Source: CAJINA01 sp964647585 | GTDB lineage: Bacteria; Desulfobacterota; Desulfobacteria; Desulfobacterales; CAJINA01 | Direction of reading: 5' to 3' | Assembly: GCA_964647585.1 (NCBI GenBank) | Contig: CAZYGG010000002.1 | Location: 1 to 64,000, forward strand | DNA length: 64,000 nucleotides | Shown here: positions 59,598-64,000 of the stretch, in pieces | Position numbering within the stretch: the stretch's first letter is position 1 | Layout of the letters: each line of letters starts with the position of its first letter | Translations under genes and position numbers: made by a program | The notes under the pieces: model-generated | Databases searched by the model: none | Told to the model about the DNA's origin: nothing | What the model saw: only the letters and a program-made list of their open reading frames with translations

Positions 59598-59621
59598 AAT
59601 AATGGATTTCACGGCCACTGG

Positions 59622-60023
59622 ATGCCCCGGTTGCTGGCCCTGGCGGGCCGGCTGGCACCCGGGTTTACCGGGCGGTTTATTAAAAGTGTTTTCTTTGCGC
59701 CCGCAAGACCCGCTCCAGGCAGCCACGCAAAGCGATACCTGGCAACCGGCCGCCGTTTTTATATCCAGGTACACGGGAAAAAGATTTGCTGCCGGCAGTG
59801 GGGCCAGGGACCCGGGATTCTTTTTGTCCACGACAAGGATGACCGCACCACACCCTACGCGGACTCCAGAAAGATAGCGGTAAATAGCAACAACATTGTT
59901 CTGCACACAACCACGGGTCTGGGCCACAAACGAATTTTAAGCGACCCGGGCATTATGGATCTGGTCCAGGCCTACATCCTGGAAAGATGTGACCGTGTTC
60001 AGAATTCACAGCAGGCCATATGA
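59622..60023 (+). pseudogene. Internally deleted alpha/beta hydrolase
   Basis: The frame codes for 133 residues. The N-terminal part (TGRRFYIQVHGKKICCRQWGQGPGILFVH) is the opening of an alpha/beta hydrolase up to the strand before the oxyanion loop. The text then jumps to DKDDRTTPYADSRKIA and TTTGLGHKRILSDPGIMDLVQAYI, which is the C-terminal catalytic Asp and His region of the same family. The nucleophile Ser, lid and most of the fold are missing, roughly half of a 270-residue protein. Both joined strands could read ILxVH, so recombination across a short repeat is a plausible cause. It lies under TetR operator 2. Confidence 0.75.
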
Positions 60024-60035
60024 AAGGAGGCAATC

Positions 60036-60251
60036 ATGCAGACCACGGATCAAATTTTAGAAGCCTATAAACTGGCAGATTTTGAGAAACGGGTGTTTCT
60101 TTTTCTGGAGTATCGGGATCTCAGAGAGGTATTTACCGAAATTGACGAAAAAGAATTGTGTTTTGACAACCGTATGCAGGCAAGCCGGAAAGCGGACTCT
60201 TGGCTGTCGAAATTAAGGCGGGTCGCTATTTTAAAATGGTCGCCCGGCTGA
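60036..60251 (+). CDS. Small protein of unknown function, possibly frameshifted
   Basis: The protein has 71 residues; AAAGGAGGC precedes the ATG, 12 bases after the hydrolase remnant, so the two share a transcript. The N-terminal 45 residues (DQILEAYKLADFEKRVFLFLEYRDLREVFTEIDEKE) look like a genuine helical domain. From about 60195 another frame reads LAVEIKAGRYFKMVARLKSQ, which looks more protein-like than the annotated end WLSKLRRVAILKWSPG, so a frameshift is possible. No family recognised. Confidence 0.55.
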   Translation: MQTTDQILEAYKLADFEKRVFLFLEYRDLREVFTEIDEKELCFDNRMQASRKADSWLSKLRRVAILKWSPG

Positions 60252-60577
60252 AATCACAGGTAAGACACCTGCACGGCCGGCAACCGGGCTGCTCTCACCC
60301 TGCGCAAATGGCGGGTATCCCGGGAGCCGGTCGCCCACTCCGGCAGGCCACATCTGATCCTCCCAGGCGCGCCTTAATATATACCCCGACCCCGGCGGAT
60401 AGCATTTAGGGGCAACAAATTCTTGAAAATATCTTAATGTAGTGATAGCAATCAGTTAGTGTCTGTCAACAGGCGGTGTTTTTTGGCGTGGACAGCTGTT
60501 TCGTTTTATTGATGAACCCTGATCCGCATATATACCAGATGGGAAGATAGCCGCCATAGACAACCCCCGGGGGAATT
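60252..60577. other. Intergenic region before the response regulator
   Basis: 326 bases. The first 150 hold the open but unconvincing continuation of the frame described for the preceding gene. The last bases before the next start contain CCCCCGGGGG (60565-60574), a palindrome overlapping the probable GGGGGA ribosome-binding site. Nothing else assigned. Confidence 0.4.
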
Positions 60578-61240
60578 ATGAAGAGTGTACTGATTGTCGA
60601 CGATGATCGTGTCCTGCGGAAGGTGCTTCTGCATGCCCTGGAAAATGCCAACGACCAGCTGCAGCTTTTTGAGGCGGGAGACGGTCAGGTTGCCATTGAT
60701 ATCCTTGATACTGAAACCATTGATCTGGTTGTGACCGATATCAATATGCCCAAGGTGAATGGATTGATGCTCCTGGCTTACATGAATGCTTTTTTCCCCG
60801 ACATTCCCTGTTTTGTCATGACTTCTTACGGCACTGCCCGGCTAAAATCCAAGATGCCCTACGACCTGATGAAATTCTATCACAAACCACTGGATGCCCC
60901 TGAACTGGCGGTTGATGTGCTGGCCGTTTTGGAATCCGGACCGAAACCGGGTACGATACAACTGTTTTCACTGGCCAACTTTCTGGACATGGTCATTCTG
61001 GAGGGGCTGAGCTGTACGGTTACCGTGGAAGCGGAAGAGATGGAACCCTGTCATCTTTTTATTGATAAGGGGATGCTGCTCGATGCCGTCATGGGCGAGC
61101 GCTGGGGCGAAGAGGTCGCGGCCGAGGCACTCGCCCACGCGGAGGTCAATTTCAGCATGGAGAGAGGCTGCCCCGAATCAATCCAGAAGAAGATCAACCG
61201 GCCCCTGGGAGAACTGATTGAAGAGGCGATGGGCACTTAA
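60578..61240 (+). CDS. Response regulator receiver with C-terminal DUF4388 (PatA-N-like) domain
   Basis: The protein has 220 residues. The receiver domain (1-125) starts SVLIVDDDRVLRKVLLHALE with the acidic pocket; the phosphoacceptor Asp sits in IDLVVTDINMPKVNGLMLL (near 54); FVMTSYG has the switch Thr/Ser and KFYHKPLD the Lys. The C-terminal half (GTIQLFSLANFLDMVILEGLSCTVTVEAEEMEPCHLFIDKGMLLDAVMGERWGEEVAAEALAH) matches DUF4388, seen in two-component outputs linked to motility and gliding. No kinase is adjacent. It likely relays to protein partners rather than DNA. Confidence 0.9.
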   Translation: MKSVLIVDDDRVLRKVLLHALENANDQLQLFEAGDGQVAIDILDTETIDLVVTDINMPKVNGLMLLAYMNAFFPDIPCFVMTSYGTARLKSKMPYDLMKFYHKPLDAPELAVDVLAVLESGPKPGTIQLFSLANFLDMVILEGLSCTVTVEAEEMEPCHLFIDKGMLLDAVMGERWGEEVAAEALAHAEVNFSMERGCPESIQKKINRPLGELIEEAMGT

Positions 61241-61610
61241 ATCAAAGCAAACGCGGGTCGTCCCGGGTAAGCCGGTCTTGGTCGATATGAAACACAAAAG
61301 CAGCCCGGTAGCAATCATCTTCTGGACACAGGCCACAGCGCTGTTTCTCACCGGATTGAGGGGGGCTTTTTACCTGCAGCCTTAAATTCACATTACTTCT
61401 TTTCCGAAAACATTATGCGTGCCCTGGATCAACACACCGTCTATGGCCGGCCCCTCAGAGGCCAGGCGGCGCTGATGCGGGAAGAGTCCCGGTTTTTCCT
61501 GATGACCGGTGGGATTGTGCCTTTTTGAGATAGGTTTTATAAATCGTTGCCATGGCCACCAATATGGTGTGAGACGAAAACTGTCTCGCGGGTGAAAAAC
61601 AGGAGTGTAA
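61241..61610. other. Intergenic region with possible gene debris
   Basis: 370 bases. The minus strand from about 61535 to 61388 reads open and protein-like (GLFPHQRRLASEGPAIDGVL and on to GKEVM, stop) but has no start and no family that I can name; it may be a gene remnant. Near 61521-61539 CTTTTTGAGATAGGTTTTA resembles a solo right terminus of the hairpin element, again shortly before a gene start. Confidence 0.4.
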
Positions 61611-62468
61611 ATGACAGCATATTGGAATGGTGAGTTCAAACCCAAAGAAGAGATTCGGGTATCCCCTGACGATCGAGGATTTTTGTTCGGTGATGGTGTT
61701 TATGAAGTGATCTGTGCCCATGACGGGCGACTTTTCAAAGCCGAAGAGCATTTTAGCCGGCTGAACCGGAGTCTGCGTGAGCTGAAAATAAGACCGCCGG
61801 ACATGGCCGCCCTCAGCCGTGCTCCGGAAACACTGCTGCGTAAAAATGGGTTTGATAAGAACTGGGCCGTTGTTTACATCCAGATTACCCGGGGGGCAGC
61901 GCCGCGCAGCCATCCCTTCCCGGATGCAGAGACACCGGTCACGGTGTATGCTTTTGCAGCGCCTTTTGATTCACCGGAAAAAGAGCTGGAAAAGGGTGTG
62001 CGGGTCGTTTTGACGCCCGACAACCGCTGGTTGCGCTGCGATATTAAATCGGTGAACCTGCTGCCCAATGTCCTGGCCAGCCAGATTGCCAGGGAAAATG
62101 GTGCCAAGGACGTATTATTTGTACGGGATGGGGCCGTCACCGAAGGTTCTTACACCAGTTTCGGTGCGGTGTTTGCGGGTACCGTGGTCACCTATCCGGA
62201 CAGCCACTACATCCTGCCGGGTATAACCCGGCGTGTCGTTCTGGATTTATGCGCGCAATTGAAAATTCCCGTTGAAAAATACCCGGTCATGGCCGACCGG
62301 GTAAAAGCGGCCGACGAATGCATGCTCTGGGGAACCACCACCCAGGTAATGCCGATTGTGCAAGTGGATGACACCCCCATCGGGAACGGCAAACCCGGAC
62401 CGATTACCCGGAAATTACAGAAAGCGCTCAGTGAATTGGTCCTTGATTTTAATGACACCACTTTTTAA
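61611..62468 (+). CDS. Class IV aminotransferase (D-amino-acid/branched-chain type)
   Basis: The protein has 285 residues. The fold-type IV PLP enzyme motifs are present: SPDDRGFLFGDGVYEVICAHDG at the N terminus, TRGAAPRSHPFP (the RGxxxRxH of D-alanine aminotransferases), the PLP Lys in DIKSVNLLPNVLASQIA, and DGAVTEGSYTSFGAVFAGTVVTYP and ILPGITRRVVLDL. It resembles D-alanine transaminase, which supplies D-amino acids for the wall, more than IlvE. Monocistronic; CAGGAG precedes the ATG. Confidence 0.9.
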   Translation: MTAYWNGEFKPKEEIRVSPDDRGFLFGDGVYEVICAHDGRLFKAEEHFSRLNRSLRELKIRPPDMAALSRAPETLLRKNGFDKNWAVVYIQITRGAAPRSHPFPDAETPVTVYAFAAPFDSPEKELEKGVRVVLTPDNRWLRCDIKSVNLLPNVLASQIARENGAKDVLFVRDGAVTEGSYTSFGAVFAGTVVTYPDSHYILPGITRRVVLDLCAQLKIPVEKYPVMADRVKAADECMLWGTTTQVMPIVQVDDTPIGNGKPGPITRKLQKALSELVLDFNDTTF

Positions 62469-62487
62469 ACTGGATTTGAGTTTAATT

Positions 62488-62658
62488 TGAAGCCATCTCA
62501 AAAATGGCTTTTGGTTCCCCGCAAAAAACGAGCGGGATCTACGACAAATCAAGGCGGCCGCGAATATCAAGTCGGAGGAATACAGTGGGTATTTCGAGGA
62601 TTTGATATGAGCGCCCAACGCTGAGATTGGGCCAAAAGACTTTTTTGAGCTGGCTTCA
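62488..62658. repeat. Covarying hairpin element, copy D (reverse orientation, with insertion)
   Basis: The termini TGAAGCCATCTCAAAAA and TTTTTTGAGCTGGCTTCA pair. Read on the minus strand the core has CTCAGCGTTGGGCGC, the arm ATATCAA, ATCCTCGAAATAC, the apex CCACT, GTATTCCTCCGAC, the arm TTGATAT and CGCCTTGATTTG. An extra CCCCGC...GCGGG hairpin of about 26 bases is inserted near one end. It ends 29 bases before the next start codon. Confidence 0.85.
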
Positions 62659-62687
62659 CGGCAACCCATTTAATACAGGGGGAGAGT

Positions 62688-62909
62688 ATGGCGACAGCGA
62701 ACTACAAGGCGCTTACGATCATGACCGTTGATGGCGCTACGATACAGGGGCGGGTGTTTCTCGAGACTGAAGAACGGGTGTCGGATCTTTTCACTAAAAG
62801 AGAAGCCCCATTCCTGGTCATGGTCAATGCCGTTTCCCGGGATGTGCAGGATAAAACGCTGTTCATCAATAAGAGGCACATCATCTGGGCCGAACCGGAA
62901 GAAACCTAG
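62688..62909 (+). CDS. Small protein of unknown function
   Basis: The protein has 73 residues; GGGGGAGAGT precedes the ATG. It is beta-rich: YKALTIMTVDGATIQGRVFLETEERVSDLF, then APFLVMVNAV and TLFINKRHIIWAEPEE, suggesting a small barrel. Similar small proteins occur in other Desulfobacterota, with no assigned role that I recall. Its TAG stop is also the first three bases of a degraded hairpin-element end (copy H). Confidence 0.68.
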   Translation: MATANYKALTIMTVDGATIQGRVFLETEERVSDLFTKREAPFLVMVNAVSRDVQDKTLFINKRHIIWAEPEET

Positions 62910-62962
62910 ACGCTGCTTCAAAACCTCTCCGTCGGGCCAATTTCCGCGTTAGGCCGACGCGC
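62907..62962. repeat. Partial left half (copy H) of the covarying hairpin element
   Basis: TAGACGCTGCTTCAAAAC, then GTCGGGCCAATTTCCGCGTTAGG, follows the order of the left half of full copies (TAGAAGC, TCAAAAA, GGCCCAATCTCGGCGTTGG). The centre and right half are absent; the sequence runs into the 3' end of rho. Confidence 0.5.
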
Positions 62963-62970
62963 TACGACCT

Positions 62971-64000
62971 CTAAAGCCGTTCCAAAAATGTCGTCAACGC
63001 GGTGGTTTCATCCTGCCCGGCCAGTTTCCGGCGAACCTCGATAACCGTCTTGAGCGCCTCCTTGTCAAGCAGGAGATGTTCCTTGCGCGTGCCGGACTGG
63101 TTGATATCAATAGCCGGCCACAAACGCTGTTCCGCGCATTTGCGACTCAGGACCAGGTCCATATTACCCGTACCTTTGAATTCCTGGTAAATAATATCAT
63201 CCATGCGGCTGCCCGTGTCCACCAGGATAGTGGCGATGACGGTCAGGGAGCCGCCATCTTCAATATTGCGTGCCGCGCCAAATATTTGCCGGGGTATTGC
63301 CAGAGCATTGGCGGCCAGGCCGCCGCTCATGGTTCGCCCATGACTTCTGGTGTCAACATTGAAGGCCCGGGACATTCGGGTGAGGGAGTCGATGAGGACC
63401 ACGGCGTCCCGGCCGGTTTCGGCCAGGCGGATGGCCGTGTTCATGGTGGTGCGCGTGATGCGCATGTGCTGGGAGACGCTCTGGTCCGACGATGAGTACA
63501 GGACGTGGGCATCTTTGAGCCCGCGCTTGAAATCCGTGACCTCTTCGGGACGTTCATCCACCAGCAGGATAAAGACCTCCGTGTCGGGGTGATTTGCGAT
63601 AATGGCGGACGCAATATGTTTGAGCAGGGTGGTTTTGCCGGATTTAGGCGGTGAGATTATCAAACCACGCTGGCCTCGGCCCATGGGGACCACCAGGTCC
63701 AGCGCCTTGCCGGTGGTATCGCTTGTATCTTTTGTCAGGTGAAACAATTCCAGGGGATCTATGCTGGTTCTGTCGTGCAGGGATTCAAGGTCGGCAAACG
63801 CTTCTGGGTCCAAACCATTGATTTTATCAACCTGGGTCAGTTTTAAGTTTCTGTTTTTTCCGTCGCCCGGAACCCCGCCCCCTTCAATATAGCCGCCCTC
63901 GGGAAGGTTGTATTTATGGATAACGGGTGCGGGCACGAACGTGTCTTCTGGCTCGGGTTTAAAATTTTTTTCAATGGATCTCAAAAAACCAAATCCCCGG
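62971..64000 (-). CDS. rho: Transcription termination factor Rho (5' part outside window)
   Basis: 343 codons are visible and the frame runs off the right edge; the first residues RGFGFLRSIEKNF belong to the cold-shock-like RNA-binding domain, so the gene starts beyond 64000. The ATPase core is complete: Walker A ISPPKSGKTTLLKHI, catalytic Glu in VDERPEEVTDFKR, Walker B DAVVLIDSLTRMSRAFN, the Q-loop/R-loop RTMSGGLAANALAIPRQIFGAARN and SRMDDIIYQEFKGTGNMDLVL. Rho is the hexameric RNA-DNA helicase that ends transcription. The C terminus QDETTALTTFLERL is normal. Confidence 0.97.
   Translation of the reverse strand, partial: RGFGFLRSIEKNFKPEPEDTFVPAPVIHKYNLPEGGYIEGGGVPGDGKNRNLKLTQVDKINGLDPEAFADLESLHDRTSIDPLELFHLTKDTSDTTGKALDLVVPMGRGQRGLIISPPKSGKTTLLKHIASAIIANHPDTEVFILLVDERPEEVTDFKRGLKDAHVLYSSSDQSVSQHMRITRTTMNTAIRLAETGRDAVVLIDSLTRMSRAFNVDTRSHGRTMSGGLAANALAIPRQIFGAARNIEDGGSLTVIATILVDTGSRMDDIIYQEFKGTGNMDLVLSRKCAEQRLWPAIDINQSGTRKEHLLLDKEALKTVIEVRRKLAGQDETTALTTFLERL

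Noticed and set aside
1..64000. CRISPR array, rRNA, tRNA, complete insertion sequence or prophage
   Set aside because: No regularly spaced repeat-spacer arrays, no cloverleaf-like or rRNA sequence, and no transposase, integrase or phage structural genes were seen on either strand by reading; a dedicated tool search could still find a tRNA.

Overview
The window reads as chromosome of an anaerobic, cytochrome-rich member of the Desulfobacterota, most like the Desulfobacterales/Desulfobacteraceae sulfate reducers. The grounds are a very large HdrA-type flavin/iron-sulfur protein, octaheme and tetraheme c-type cytochromes, many ferredoxin-type proteins, two proteins in which an in-frame UGA is best read as selenocysteine, moderate GC with strong GC3, and dense intergenic hairpin repeats. 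This taxonomic call is inference from gene content; no rRNA or tRNA gene was seen.

Layout. 0-7 kb: a lipoprotein, a frameshifted small winged-helix protein, a UPF0149/SEC-C protein, an HU-like gene overlapping a second HU domain that is fused through a membrane helix to LysM, then small exported or membrane proteins, a PNPOx-like flavoprotein and a SAM methyltransferase. 7-13 kb: selenoprotein HdrA (1480 residues with an inserted GltD-like module), then a surE-NUDIX operon. 13-19 kb: membrane protein plus sulfatase, a selenocysteine peroxiredoxin, an iron-sulfur protein and a GlxA-type AraC regulator. 19-26 kb: lipoproteins, a SUI1/YciH factor, an acyl-CoA ligase and an M1 aminopeptidase. 26-31 kb: hemerythrin/PAS protein, ferredoxin, octaheme cytochrome with its NapC/NrfH-type partner, and a divergent MFS transporter. 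31-34.5 kb: DUF4384 protein, CHASE2-adenylate cyclase, TerB-like protein. 35-37 kb: arsR-acr3. 37-43 kb: a tandem CDP-alcohol phosphatidyltransferase, an FHA-Ser/Thr kinase with 81-bp repeats, and two exported LCMT-type methyltransferases. 44-50 kb: small proteins, padR-fetA-fetB-like ABC operon, DUF1847, M23-like and QueG-like proteins. 50-57 kb: RND/MMPL exporter, aroH, a TPP enzyme, fpg with a 52-residue neighbour. 57-64 kb: an MFS gene interrupted by UGA, a TetR gene with two matching operators, an internally deleted hydrolase, a response regulator, a D-amino-acid aminotransferase, and rho running off the window.

No prophage, CRISPR array or complete insertion sequence was found. Two features stand out. 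One is a family of about 145-bp intergenic hairpin elements (at least six well-preserved copies plus fragments at about 17.9, 22.6, 44.3, 44.9, 47.6, 50.3, 57.0, 62.5 and 62.9 kb); their stems differ between copies by compensatory changes while the internal-loop sequence is conserved. The other is the HU-membrane-LysM fusion, whose domain order would let one protein touch both DNA and peptidoglycan. Several genes show decay in progress: a frameshift, an in-frame stop, an internal deletion and an outer-membrane protein remnant.
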